From positions 22,630,001 through 22,694,000 of the forward strand of contig OU612073.1 in NCBI GenBank assembly GCA_914767715.1: a stretch of DNA of 64,000 nucleotides. Reading direction: 5' to 3'. Shown here piece by piece: positions 43,901-58,900 of this stretch (its first letter is position 1; each line of letters starts with the position of its first letter). Both the position numbers and the translations under genes were made by a program. This DNA comes from Membranipora membranacea (lineage: Eukaryota > Bryozoa > Gymnolaemata > Cheilostomatida > Membraniporidae). The notes beneath the pieces were generated by a model. That model saw only the letters and a program-made list of their open reading frames with translations. It was not told where the DNA came from and ran no database searches.

Positions 43901-46900
43901 CACATGGTAAATGTTGAGAGTTTACCTAATATCACACAGGTAGAGCTAATCAGGATCACGATTATCTGGATCTACCCGACCATTTCTATTTGCTGATGAT
44001 TGTAAGACAACTATTATCTTGTGTATTTCTGCAGGTATCCGTGTTTTCAGTGCCCATATGCACTAGACATACATGAATCACCTGTTACATGTCTGAAATA
44101 CTACAGCGATTGTGCCAGTGACCTGATACCTGCCTTTTACTCATGTGGCTCCAAGCAGAAGCGCAAAGGGTTCAGCGATAAGGTCAGTTACTGAACAGTA
44201 TGTGTGATGATTGTCATAGGGCTGGGTCAACCCACTGACCTGTTGGTAATCTTTATCCGAAAAAACTTTCTGTATTCAAAGCATTGATGACATTAGAAAC
44301 ACAACAATTGATGCAATAACATGAATATATTAGCCTAGCACCACCCTAGATCAAGTATGATCCAATTTGGCTGCATTGAGAGGTCGATTGGGGACAACTG
44401 GAATATTCAGAGGTCGAGCCACCACTAGATTGGGGGTCGAGCAACCACCACTACTAGATTGGGGACAACTGGAATACCGGCAAATTAGATCAAACTTAAT
44501 CTAACACCACCTAGGTCTGCAATGAAAGCTTGAGGTTGGAGTTGAACTTAGGATCTTTGCCCTGGGATCCAAAATTGTAAGCATGCAGATTTAGCTAAGG
44601 CCCTTACCCTAATTAGGTTATGGTCGCCCACTAATAGCCAGAATTCCTTCACTAATTTGAAATGTGATAAATGATTCAGGGGGGGTTTTCAGTTTTTAAG
44701 TGAGGATAACTTAAACATGCAAAGCAATAGACAGTTTTCTGAGCTCTTATTTATGTCTCAATTTGGAGTTGTCCTCTCTCCAGTTTGGTACTTTTAACCC
44801 ACGCCACATAGGAAAGACCTGCTGAAAGAGGGTTATCTTGAAAACCGCTTATGTTAGGGAAAAAGTTTTTGATTCAGAGTCTGCACCATTGAAAACCCTG
44901 GGAGACAGGGTTTCCAAAACATTGGGAGGCTTGAATGTTGATCAATCTTAATTTTAGTGACGAAACTCATGAAAAATTCTGCCAAATTGTCCGCAAAACT
45001 GGCAGAAAATGCTATAATTGACTATCTAAATACTAAAATGATTTCCCAAACTATGTCCATATGAGTTTTCAATGCTGCAGGTTCTGAAACAAAAATCATT
45101 TTTATCCTTATAAGCGGTTATCAAGAAAACCCTCTTTTCAGCACGTTTTTCCTATGCAGCGTGGGTTAAAAGTACCAAACTGGAGAGAGGACAACTCCGA
45201 ACTGAGGCCTAAATCAGAGCTCAGAAAACTGTCTATTGAAGAAGGGTGGAAAACTCTCAAGTGTGAATCAGAATAACGTCGGGCTCATGACAAAATAAAG
45301 ACCCGAGGGCGGACCAACATGTTTTAAAACAATCCTGTGCGGAGCCGAGGATAAAATCACGGCAAGATCTGATACGATCAGATCTGAGATCCGAGCTCGA
45401 CATACCCTGATTCGTTCCAACCCAGCAGTTGTGTTTGATTCTTGCAACAAGACGTTACATCAGATCCAGTCTTGCATCTCATTGCTCCATGCCTTGTCAA
45501 GTTGTATATATAGCAAGCTATATATATATATATATAACATAAATACAATTGTATTGTAATAGAATGATTATATATAAAACAAAAAATATATATATATATA
45601 TATAATATGATAAGACCGTACTGACCTAAAAATAACATGCCATGCATATAAAAGTGCTGAAGTCATTATAAGAAGTATATGTATCCAGATATGAATATGA
45701 ATTTTATCGACTTTTTCTTTATATTGCAGGAGTTTCCAGTGACAGGAGGACAATGGGGGTCGGCATCATGTAGTTATTTTGAGATGTTGGTCACCGGGCA
45801 CGCTGACGGTAGTGTCAAGTTCTGGGACGTCTCAGGAAGTATGTCATGGATCTTACACCGGCTGATACACATAATGAGTTGGATGTTACAATTCATAATT
45901 AAAACCTAATCCTATCCCCATAACATATTTTTGCTGCTCTCAGATTGCATGTTGACTGATGACATGTTAGAAACTTGCCCTCAACCGAGATTAGAAAAGA
46001 AGATAGCCAGGAGATAATAATAACAATATCAATTTTATTTGTTGATCAAGTCATGAATGACATATAAGACTATCCTTAAAACAACCTATATTAGATGTTA
46101 TCTAATATATTACATGTTATCTTATATATTAGATGTTATCTAATATATTAGATGTTATCTAATATATTAGAATAATTAAATAACAAACTGTTACTTGAGC
46201 AGCACATTTTCCTTTTGATTATCCTCTAAGTCGTTGGTAATCAACACCTCCAATGATCATACCAACTTGTCATAATGCTATTCGGTAGCGGAGACTTGTT
46301 ACCATCATGTCTCCTTATGTCCAGTTTGGGTGGTGGGTACATGTGTTGTTCCTTCACCTGTTATGCAATAAGTTCTCACTCGCCTATGTTCAAAGTCTAG
46401 GCCTGTCAAATTACAACACTCTGAGCTGTGTCCCCTTTTTGAAAAACCTTCTGGACTCTCTTCGCATAATATTTAAACTATCTACCGAGGAAACAATAAT
46501 AATATATATTAAATTTGTGTTTTTAATTGCAGTCAACCTGCAGTTTTTGTATCGAATGAAGACAAATAAGTTATTTGAGAAGTTGAGGCGGAGAGAGAGT
46601 GAGGAGGAGGATATCTTAGCTATACAGCATATATACCTGGATGAGGAGAGCCGACTGCTCGCTGTCGCTGCCTCACATCATATCATACTATTCAGCTTCA
46701 GCAAGAAAGAAACCACTAAAGATATATCGGTTTGTTGTTTATTACAGCTGATGAACGCTTTCTCAATGCTTATCATTCAAGATTTTAGAAGTGAACTGTC
46801 TTGACAAAAATAATTTTTTCACATTTAAGAGTCATCAAAATCTTTGAAGTCAGCACATATTTCCAGTGGGATAAGGTTAATTGAAACATTAATATATATA

Positions 46901-49900
46901 ATATTGACGTGATCTCTCTTGAAGTTCCAAGTAAGATTTGCATTCTGCTTACGATTTGAACATGCCCTATTCTTGTGGGTAGTAAGAGAATACCCGTCAC
47001 TGACCTTGACCTGGGCTATGTTAACTCTGATGACAGGTGGTAGAAGTCACAACCATAAGTGAAGTGTTCGAAGAGACAAGTTCAGATATACCAGGATCTA
47101 CTCTAGACTCAGATCAGCACAACAATAGAGGTGGAGGATCGGGTGGGCATGGAGCCAACCACAACAACTTACATCATCATAACAGCTCAGCTTGTCTTGG
47201 CGCTGGCAACCTGGAACCTAGCAAGGTATGTATTCTTTAGCTCGCCTATTTGTGTGAAGGCTTTTATGGGTTTTTTTACAATTCTTTGATGTACCTCCAA
47301 GACAACTCCTCTGTTTGGTTTAATATTTACTCTATAAAAGCTGTTGAGTGTTTTCCTGGGTGACCTATATGTGTTTGTATATGCTCTATATCTGTGATTC
47401 ATAAGCTCATCCAGTCAGTGTGCTTGGATTCTTCAAAATTGATTCTAGTATCCTGACCTAGACCCCAGTTACTCTGGCAGCCAGTTTGATTTAGTTTCTT
47501 CTTGAACTCCGAAATCAGGTTTTGGCTCATATACACTGTTCAACCAGCCTTTTCAGTTTCTTATCTTTGAATTAAGAAGGGAAAAGAATTTGAGCCTAGC
47601 TAAAAATTATTAGGGCAGTTGCCTCACCACTTAGCGCCACCGTCACTTCATGTCCAGATTTGACAGGAGCCTCCATGTGTACCCCTCTCATAATATAAAT
47701 AGTGAAATACCATCATGAGCTCAATATGTGCCGGTCCTTGTCCAAACCAGTCTGCATGAACATATAAGTTACTCATGATAACAGACAAGTTTAGCATCAC
47801 CTGTTCTCTAGAGAAGATGATCTCATTCTGCTACATTCCCTGTATTGATCTAAGAAGACTTTACTTCCTAATGTAACTTTTGTTGACTAATTTTCAGCCA
47901 TCAAGGTTATATAGGCTGCGATCTGCGCCTTCACTTTCCAATCACTCATTCAAAGTGGTAAAAATTATCTGTGTACTCCGTCGCTATTCTCTTCCACTGA
48001 ATGTTCTAATTTTAGGCTATCTATGAATATCCTGCATTGTGTTACGGTGCTGCATCAAGTTTACAAACTTTTCAATAATTTGAATTTTCATATTATATAC
48101 AATAATAATAATTATACTTATGGTATCTTTATCCTAAATGAAATTACCAACAAATTTGTTATCAAAAGTAAAAACACTTGATGTAACACCTCATCCCATT
48201 ATATCTATGTTAAGTGAGCAAGTTTTTGCCACATCTTCTTTATTTGAAGTTGCTTCCATTGTCATAAAATGGAAAGGGAAGCAACTCCAGATACATACAG
48301 TCAGTGGATCAAACTCGAATCCTGCATTCATGTTGAAATCCTGTTGTTGGAACCTCAAAAAGCAAACTGGTTGCATTTAATGCTTCTCACTGTAAGGTAA
48401 CAGCGTGCCTGAATAGAGGAGGTGAAGGTCTAGCACACAACAAACAGTTTGTGTGCAGGACTCAATCTCAGTCTAGCTCAGTTACCCCTCCTGCTTTTTG
48501 CTGTTGTAACAGATTTTGTCTTCAGAAAGGAAAAAACCTTGATCTTCAGCACAGTATGATAGATTTTCAATTTTTCTCAGTGTTGATGATGTTAATTAGC
48601 TGTAACTAAAATCTTAGCTAGCCTAGCTTAACCTAGTCGTAAAGCTGATTTGTTACACATGATGGAATGTATCTAGTCTGATTGAGATATCCGTGCATTG
48701 CCAGTCAGGACTTACTAGCTCAACTAAACCACCTCATTCCCTGATGCTCTTTCTATGGAATATATTCATGTTAAGCTCTCCTTGCCAGGGTAGGATCGTT
48801 CCGTAATGTTATACAAAATATAACAAATATTTATTTATATTAAATTTAAATCGTGCACACTTGAAAATTTTTGTGCTAAGCAATTAGCAATTGTCTACCC
48901 CTTATGTTATGTAACAACACAATTGCAAACCTAACATTGTGTAACACGCTTCATAAACACAGAAACCGCCAAGCAGTTGGGACTAAGCTGCTTGTTTGTT
49001 GTGTATGTGGCCATATAACCCATCATATTGGCTGGCTCTGACCATGCACACTGGTAATGTGGCTGGCTTTATAGAGTGAGATTATCATCATCATCATTAG
49101 ATGTATATTGAGCTCAGCTTATATAACTATGTATTAGGGGTGTCTCGGCCCTAACAAACTTACCTACATCAACTTTAGTCAACGAAGTTGATTTGATGTC
49201 GTTATCCATATTCTTAAAGTTGTCATCCCACACATCATGGGCAGATAATTTCTTAAAACTGTGACAAATCTCTTTTTTCAAAATAATTTTGTCATTTACT
49301 ACCATGGCACTTTTCCAAGTAGACCTAAAACTGGAGTTTTTGTTACATTAAGTTAAATACAGGGTTGAGAGAGGGAGGGAGGGGCAGTGGGCCTGAGCTT
49401 GAGAGTGTCTGAAAAAACATGTACTATACACCTAGAGATTGTGAGCTTTGTACATACATATCAACATCATAGATCTAATGATAAGTTCCATAGGCTAGAA
49501 TAACACTAATTTACTCTTGTCTCTACTACATTGTAAACATGTACTGTTAATTTTAACATAGGAGATAAAGAGTGCAGTGAAAGCAAAAGGTGGATCTCGG
49601 AAACATGCACCAGGGTATCAACCCGACCTTATAACAATACTACAGTGGTGTGAGGGCTCAGCACAGCCGATCATAACCTGCCTTTGTGTCAACTCATCAT
49701 ACGGCCTGTAAGTCAACACAAACCTTCACCACCTTTACTACTTATGTAATCAATCTATAAAATAAATATTACACGCAGATATTTGGGCCATTTTCATGAG
49801 GGCCGCTCAAAGCATCATACTTCACACCAAGGATTTCCTATAAATTTTTACTCCTTGTTCACACTGCTCTCCATTGTGACTTGAATAATATAATAAGCTT

Positions 49901-52900
49901 AGTTGAAAGTTTAAAACTGATAAGAACACTTTCTATATCTGACACTCCTTAAACTAGGCTGTGGTTTGTCATCTCCTTCATCAGATCCAGAAAGCTCACA
50001 GCTTTCCACTCAAAAACATTTATTTGATCTGTCATTGGTTCTGTTTGACACATAAGTATAAAATAATCCAGATTAGTCTAGGTTTAAAGCCTTGTAATCA
50101 TTTCTATCAATGATTGAGTTGAATGAACTTTGATCCCTTTTGACAGGTTGGCTGTTGGCACCACAAGTAGCATGATCATAGTGGATATCCAACAGAAAAC
50201 ATGCATATTAAATGTGTTACCAGTGGACTTGTGCAATAGTACTATGGGTCGACTTGCCTCTAACGTAAACACACCTATCTCACCTAAATCTAGACTGCAG
50301 AGCGGTTCATCTACAGAACAAGAAAGCTCCAAATCTGGGGATGCTCCTGACTCTAGGTCGGCGCTTGATCAGGTAGGCTATTTGATCCATTATTAAACAG
50401 TAACTTGCTCGATTCAGTGGTATTATTCAGTGGTAAATCCTACTCTAGGATTCCCACCGAGATCAGGTCAACCACCATTGATCTGATCTTCCTGGGATTT
50501 CCCTAAATTTGTGATATTGTTTGAGTTGTTTAGCTTTATTACCCGACCTGTTCTTGAGTGACTTGCAGTGTTGTCTACACGCATAGAAATTTAAGTGATT
50601 AGTTACTATGACAGTTTGAAGCAAATTTTTAACAAACCAGAATCCTAAACCTCGTCTCTCTAGAGGGCATAAAATGTATGATAATATGCCTTGTTAGTTG
50701 TGTGCTCCTGTCACCTACACTCACTCACAATGTTGACTTGACTTGAAATATCATTTCTGAATTGATAAGCTCCTGCAACCAGCTTGCCACAAGATGGAAC
50801 CAAATCATATAACCCAGTTTTACTGCATGCGCCTGAGTCTGGAATGATCTTTGGGTAATCATAATAGCTATCAGTTCATTCTTGAGCAAGCTGCTTGCAG
50901 CCAGCTCCATGATGTGTTAAAATATGAGTATAGCATGTTTAATATACCTTTGAAACTCTACCCACCAAGCAGCCACTCAGCCCCCATGACCCTGTTGCCC
51001 AAATGGTAGAGACAGACAATAAGGACCACTCACCTGTTAGCCCTGAAGATGAGAACAGCAACTCTCTCACAATAGCGGAAAACCCTAATGACTCGTCACT
51101 TAGTCAGAATCACCGCCTAAGATCCAAGTCCTCCAGCTCTCCAGCCATGGCTCATGCAGAGCAACATCATCAATTCACTCATCATGTGCTGTCAAAGACA
51201 CTATCAGATCAGCCTCAGCAACTTCAGCTTGTACCTGACAATGAGATACTGACAGGTCCAGTCACTGCTGGCTCAGGTGATCCTCCCAAAGCTTCCTGGA
51301 AGAGAAGACTAAGCATGAAAGTCACCAACATGGCTGGCTTGTCAGTCAAACAAAAAAGCCCGAACAGTACAAAGGCTTTTACAGCTGTGCCATCTCATCA
51401 CAACTCATCTGGATTCTTCCTAGACCAGAGGAGACATAGGAATGGTAAGAACTCCCAGAGATCCCCCTGCACTTCCTCTTTATATGGCAGCCATCTTGAT
51501 TTCAATATGGCTGCCAATCCCACGTAGGTTCGTTTTTCCTTTAATTGCATCACTCTTTGTTTGTAGAGTGGTGAAAACCATAGGCTATCAGCGGGTGAGA
51601 ATGATATCACATATCATTGGTGGTTGACTCCGGAACTTTGTCCTGAGTCTAAATCTGTCGGTCAATATGTTTTCTACTATTGTGTTGCTTTATTAGTCCT
51701 TTACAAGGTGCCTTAGGTGGAAAGCAAGCTATGTTTAGTAGCTATAACCGTCTAACACATCCAATCTAGCAATTTATTTCCAACTGGTAGCTTCACTGTA
51801 TATGGAGTACGGTAGTCAGAGTAAAACTTAGTGGTATATTTCAGTTGATAACAGTCACAGTTGCCGGGAGCGCTTCAACATTCTGTACCAAACCAGCTTT
51901 ATTCATTGTAGTTCTCATCTGAAACCTTCTTGAGTTTCATACATACCGCAAACTGTGCAACCATTTTCATCACTTCAATGTAACAGTTTCAACTAGGTTT
52001 TCCGATGTTAAATGTCATATGCCCTGTGCTAAAATGTTTCTTTTTCTTTTAAAATTGTAAAAGCTAGCTTGCTAACTAAGCCGATCAGCATCTAAAGTCA
52101 TGTTGGCTGAACATATAAGTGATGTATCTGGCTTCACATTTTGTGTAGATGGAGTTTTAACTTGCGGAATTAATCAAATGGAAAAGAATCTGTAATTCAA
52201 GCAATAACGAGGAAGCGAGTTAGAACTTCTATCGCTACTAATGAAGCCACCTTTCTCTATTTCAGGACTATGATATTATATAATATTGTGATGAAGCACA
52301 TTGTCACTTTCTCACACCACCAGTCCATGTGCTCACAAATATTTCTATATTGCCGACTAGAAATAATGCACAGCGACGCTTTCCCCACCGTTGTTGCAAT
52401 GTCTCCTCTCTCTTACAAAGTATTGTACGCCTTGATCATTGTAGATACAAAACGGCAGCTCATCACCAGTGATGGCTGCTCGACAGCGATTTCGCTGGAA
52501 GGGCACATCAACAGGTATAAAACTAAGTAAAGCCGCATCACTGGATAGTGGTGGGGATATGTATCACCCCTTAGTACCTCACTCTGGGCCGCCTTCAGGC
52601 CTCGGGCCGACTGCTGCTGTCGCTAATCCTGTTTTGTCTGGTCAGCAGCATCGGCATCATAATCAACATCTTCATATCGCTGCCGATCTGGTCCACTCTA
52701 CTCATCATCATGCTCGTCATGGACGACATCACGCTCTGCTCAGTGAAGGTGCCGACTACTATGTCACATAGCATTGAAATCACAAACTATGGGCAACATC
52801 ATATGCAAACTACTGTGTACTTTTTAAAATAAGGATATTCCATTTCAATGTCCACAAAATCAGAATCAAGTGGTTTGATCATGATCAGCTGTGTAGAAGT

Positions 52901-55900
52901 TCAATGAGAATGCCCTTGATTGAAGTCCTTACCGGGTTGTGAGCCTAAGCACCAGACACCAGATACCTTCTTCATCATTGTAAAGATATCAGAAAACTGC
53001 ACCCTGCTCTATAATTTCGTTGACACTGAATTTATGAAATCTGACTATTGGTCTCTGCTTATATATATTGTTACTATCTTCCCATCTCTGCCATCAAACT
53101 GAAGGCGGGATATAAATTTGCACATCTTTATGACGCTTATTTAATGCTAAGACTATGAAGCCAGTGCCTGACGAATGCCTGATGGCTGATGGACACTAGC
53201 TCATCATATTCCAGTGATCTATTGCACTTGTACATAGCTAGTTGGCACCTCATGATTTTATTCCAAACTCTTCCCAGTTGTCATATCTTGATGGAGTTGT
53301 CTTCGTATGCGTTATGAAACCATTACTCAAAAAAGATCATGATATAAATAATTGTGAAGCATCACTGCTACTTTCAAAGGCAATCTTATATTCTCTACAA
53401 TCACCAAAACACTCTCTTCTACTTCCATCTATAGATAAACAGCATCAAAAGTTCACAATGTTCAACATTGAGCATTTTGTTATCCACTCACTAAGCTAAA
53501 CTCATCATAATGTTAATTATTTTATAAAACAGTTGAAGCAATTATACTTATTTGGCTCGTACCAGCATTGTGCCTCTCTAAATATTATGGTTTCCATCTA
53601 TGACAGACTGTCTCATACTATGATTCTTAATGGCGTTATGGTTCCTATTGTATTCAATCTTCCATCACTCTCTTCCAACTTATTCACAAGACACTTGCAG
53701 TAGTGTCACTGTTGCCTCCTGGATTTCCCAGAATGCAAATTCCTAAATGTTGTTGTCATTCCTGCATAAAATTTATTCCCATCATGCAATTTATGGGTTT
53801 TCCAAATTAAAATTGGAAACTGCATTATGGGATATTCTTACATCCTGTTGTATTGATATTCGCTTGACATCAATCCCAGCCTAAAATGATTCAACTCATC
53901 GGTTATATATATATATACCCTCATGTTAACTGCATGATTGCTCCGTCCTTGTCAAATATTCCTAAAAATCTTGCGAAGCTGACGCCAATAAAATGAGTGT
54001 ATTATAAATATGAGAGTTGATTAAATTTTGTCTTAAACAATTACATGACATGTTCCTTACCCCTCCTTGATGATGTTGAGTATGGCTCATGATTAACATT
54101 ACCCTCATGTAACAGTATTCCTGCATGGGATTGAGGAGTGAGCTCGGGCACCTTGGAATGATAATGTCCTGTCAATGTATAGTTATATTATTTACCAATT
54201 AATATAATTTTCCGAGTAGAATATAATTTGACATAACCATAGACACGCACGTTTGTTGTTCAAATCAATTTAAGGAAATTGCTCGAGTACAATGGATGGA
54301 GTCGGAGTTGTGTTCTCACTGCTTGGAAATCCAGTATAGAAAATGTGTCTAATATCTTACCCTTGACATGCTTGTTTACATGTTTTACCAGGGCTTCATT
54401 AGTAATATATGATTTAGCTAACATCAGCTTGAGCTATGATGAGTGGCACTCTATGTTACAGATTTTATTCCCAATCATTTTTAGAGCACCCACAATTATA
54501 ACTTAAAAACCGTATATAGAAATATAGCGTGCTATCCATGATATGCTTTGTGAACACATACAAGTTGTCATTGTTTTTGTGATTTTCAGGCAAAGCGATT
54601 CTCAAACGCTTCAAAAAAAGTAAAATGCTCCAAATTTACAAACCAGAATGAAATCCCGAAATCTGAAATGATGCCCTTATGATTACGCTTTATCCTCTAA
54701 AATATATAGACTGTGCTTTACTCCTGCATGTCGAGATCGTCGAATATTTGGTGCAGGTATCAATGGTTGGATAATAAATGAATGTTCACCCCTGTCTGAA
54801 GATTAACTCCACCAAATGATACTTAGATGTAGGGAGTCTGAAAGCTTTAATGATTTGAAACATGACTGTATAGTGAATAATGTCCCTATGTGTCTAATAT
54901 TGCGAGGCGTTTCTTACCTTTGACCTTTTAATGACCTTGTGTTTTTTACAGATAAAACAGATGGCGTGTTCTCTCGGTCACGGTCCTCTAGTACCAATAG
55001 TCTGGATGGCACAGGTATATCTGATGTCGTACAGTTTGTCATGTTCGCTGACGGATATACCAAAAAACAAGATCAAGGTATGCCTACTTGTAATCCTACA
55101 TTCTTCCCCGATTTTCGTTAAGTTTCATTTAATATTCTTGTCTGTTGGGATCTATTAGCTATATGGCTGTAGTGCACCTGAATATAGCTGCCATAAGAAT
55201 TATATTATTATTTAGAAATTCTTCAGTTTATCACATTTCTGGCTGACCTGGAAACTGATTAAATCGCAAATCAGTGACGCCCCGGGTAAACTTCGGAGAA
55301 TTCTTATTTTTTAACTAGTTGGGTTTGAATGTATATGAATTTATGCGACCGTCTATCCTAGCAGGTATCCTCCTCATAGGATGGTACCCTACGTAGAGTG
55401 CTCCTGCGGGAAGGTCCAAATGTTCTAATGCTTGACACACTACGCACTTCCTTCCCAAATTGAATTATTTCCAAATATCTTGAAAATGCAAAAATTCTCT
55501 AGGGGTACATATGTTCTTTTTCGAAATGCACCAGGTCTTATTTGACCGCCCTTAAGCTAAGGTGGCATATATGTGGTAGTGACCCTTTACCCTCGCCCTC
55601 TCAGCCAGCTTGTCTTTTTCGAAGAACTAGTGGTCATCTTTCCATTGCATGCAAACACACAGTAAAACTGCTGAATTTATGGTGCTGATCTGAACCATAG
55701 ACTTGCTATGATCCGAACCTACCTTAGGGTAGGATGAAGAGTTTGCTAGTGCCAAATAAGAATGTACCTCCGATTACCCTTAACCATCAGATCGGTCCTG
55801 TCCCCTTCTATGGGTGGCAATCCATCGGGTATTTCGTATACAGGGAATGTGAACAAATAGGTAAGGGGGGCAAGGGTTTCAGGAACCTGGACTGAAGCAT

Positions 55901-58900
55901 TTCTGCATTTTCAAAGCATATAACTTTCAAATTTGTTTTAAAAAGTGCCATAAGTTGCCAGATTTGGTGGTTGTGAGGCCTTTTCTCATTATCTTTATTT
56001 TTTAGATATTTTTCAATCACAATAGCATGTGTTAATCAGTATTGTTAGTTTTATGTGATAGTTGTTTGTTCTTGTATCTGTTTATTTTCACTTTGTCTCA
56101 GCAAAATCCCGCTGGTCTAAAATGGCCAGGGCCGCTGTTTCCAAAACTAAGTCTGTTGATGACCCGGAAACAGGTCACGGCGACACAAAGCTGTTTCAGT
56201 TGACCAATCAGGTCGTCACTGTGTCAGCGAATGGTGAGATTGTAAAATAGGCTCCTCTGAAGGGCTTGTACGTTCCTGTGTAGATCATCGCCTCACTAAT
56301 AGTAATATACATATAGCATCAGTTTAATATCAGTATAGTACACAAGCCCATGTGGTAGAACATAGATCTGCGTAAGATGGCACCTCAAGTTACAAATCTC
56401 TCGGCTTTAATTTTGCCTCCGGTTTCCAGTACAGTCTCCACATATTAATTTACTCTAAGTTTTCACGTAATATTTCACGGCCAACATAACTAGAGCAGTG
56501 AAGAATGGATGATGGCTGCGAATGTAGTATCAGTAAATTATTGTATTAAAGTTTCTGCTGCAGCCCTGACCCATACTGTGATGATTAAAAGAAGTTTACA
56601 TTTCGAGCCCACCCTCCCTGAGCCCACTAAGATCCCCTTATTTTGATAGTTTGTTACGAGTTGTCCCTCCAGTTATACTGAATTCTTCTTTGGGAAAGTT
56701 AAAATGACCAGGGATCTGTGTAGATACCAAACCTAAGATGGTTAAAGTCGTATTAAAGTCTTAATCTCTTTTCGTCTGGTTGAGGTTTGTGTTTCCTGGG
56801 TCTGGTAAAAGTCTGCCTGTTTATGAGGTCATGAAAGTGTAAATACACCGGAAGTCACGCATGCTCCAAATGGTATCTAGACTTTGAGGCTCATGGGAGC
56901 ATGATAAGTTATGGGTTGTCTGAATGTATGGGTAGAATGAGTCAGTTATCGGGAGGTGTAAATGCATTTCATTTGTTTGCTTTGCTATTAGCTTCATAAC
57001 AGTACCAGTTTCGTTTTAGCGTTAATGCCAGTGCTACAACAGTTGAAGCTTTAGAATTGTAGATGGTAGGTCGTGTGCTAAAAGAACATCCTATTACAAA
57101 TCAACTAAAAGTTCCTTGATATGCTAAATATTCACATTGAATACCTCCCATCCTTATTTGATTTCATACTGCAGCCAGCCGGTTTAGTTGACCGTAATAA
57201 TGGTCTATCATTTGTAACCAAAAGATTCACTGGAGAAACAGCAGTGTGTCACGTCATGAAGCATCTGCCTTTACTGGTCCAATCTCTTTGTCCTGGATAC
57301 TCCAAATTAACATATGGTCTGATTTTAAAGGTTGAATATCAACAAGTAGTTGATTGGAGTTGAAACATAAAAACAAAGATGCTATTTGCCAGGAGAGTCA
57401 CTCAATAATAATATTCTTGTGTCAGTAATGAGATAAAGACTGCTGATGCACCGCGCTCTGGCCGAACACTTCTAATAGGCGCTCACACAATTAATTCTGC
57501 AGGGAGAGTAAATACATGATGTATTATTTGTAGAGACGACACCTGGATTATGGATAGGTACTAATAATGGTTCTGTTATCGCTATGAATATAAACTTACC
57601 TGGATCTGAGAGAGCCATACAACCTGTCGTAGTCTCCCACTCCGGTAAGTATGATACGCAAATATATAACTATAAAATATAAATACTTCTATGAGTAAAT
57701 ACAAAACCGTTAACATATAAATACTACTTTGAATAAATACATGATATAATTACTACTTTAAGTAAGTATATAGACACAAATATGAAAGCCAGCTGTCACA
57801 TTTTACCGCCATGGCCACGCCAATGATAAACGAGAGTTCTGGTTCAGTATGGTGTTAGATGATTTTTGAGTGTTTTGGCTTCAAGTCTAGAAGTGAACAG
57901 ATACTCGAGGCAATACTGATACTCTGATGAGGAATTGTCTGAATAGGGAGATATCTACTAGAATTGTGTCTTAATATTCATTGAAATCACCTGATATCGA
58001 CGCACATTTTAGTGTTACTTTACTCTCGTTGACAGGTACAACTTTTCAGATGAAGGGGAGTATGTTGGAGTTATGTTTCCTTGATTATAACGGATTACTG
58101 ATACCTGTGGAGTCCGAGGTTTGGTGTGACGGTAAAGATCCTGCAGATCGCAGAGAAAAACGTAAGATCCTAAATTTTCACTTGAATGTTTGACATTGCA
58201 TGATTTCCATTTCATTCCGGACATTAAATCCTTGCACCTTGCAGCTTCCAACTTTTCACTGCAAATAGTTCTATTTATTTGAGACAATGCGATTTTTCGA
58301 GCACATTGAATATTAAGAATGATTACGGGCCAACTTAAGCTAAATTTTCAGCTTATATTTGATGTGACATGTTCTGACTGCTCAAAAAATTAAACACTGC
58401 ATAGGGATTGTTCTGTGGTTTGCTTTTATGTGGAAATCTGATCCAATATCTGTCTGTTTGCTCATGCAGAGCAAGCGAAAATCACTTTCAAAGGTATACA
58501 CACTGTGCATATATAAATGTGGAGACTAGAGGTTTTCTGCTCTAACCTGCGTTTTATTGTCATATATTTGCTTTACTGTGCCTGTGTTGACCATTCGTAC
58601 ACCGGTTAGATATTAATTATCAGACTATGCTTATTGTTTTATTACCTGCTAGGGTTGATCTTGCATCCTTTATGTGTATTTCACCATTCATTCAACCAAG
58701 TTAAACTAGATCTCTGTAGGTTAAATGTGAACCCTTTTTGTTTGGTGTCACAAAAATAATTTCAATTTTTTTTGAGATTTTTGTATCATATTGTTTGATC
58801 TAAATTTGTCCATGTTTTAAACATTTGATTTAATGGATGATGCCCTTTTTTTAGCTTTACATTACTATGGTCAGTAATGAGAGTTTCTTGAGCTGCTTGA

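Noticed and set aside
46307-46532. Upstream extension of tomosyn exon 13
   Set aside because: The frame is open by chance. A good acceptor (TTGCAG) at 46532 and family alignment place the exon start at 46533.
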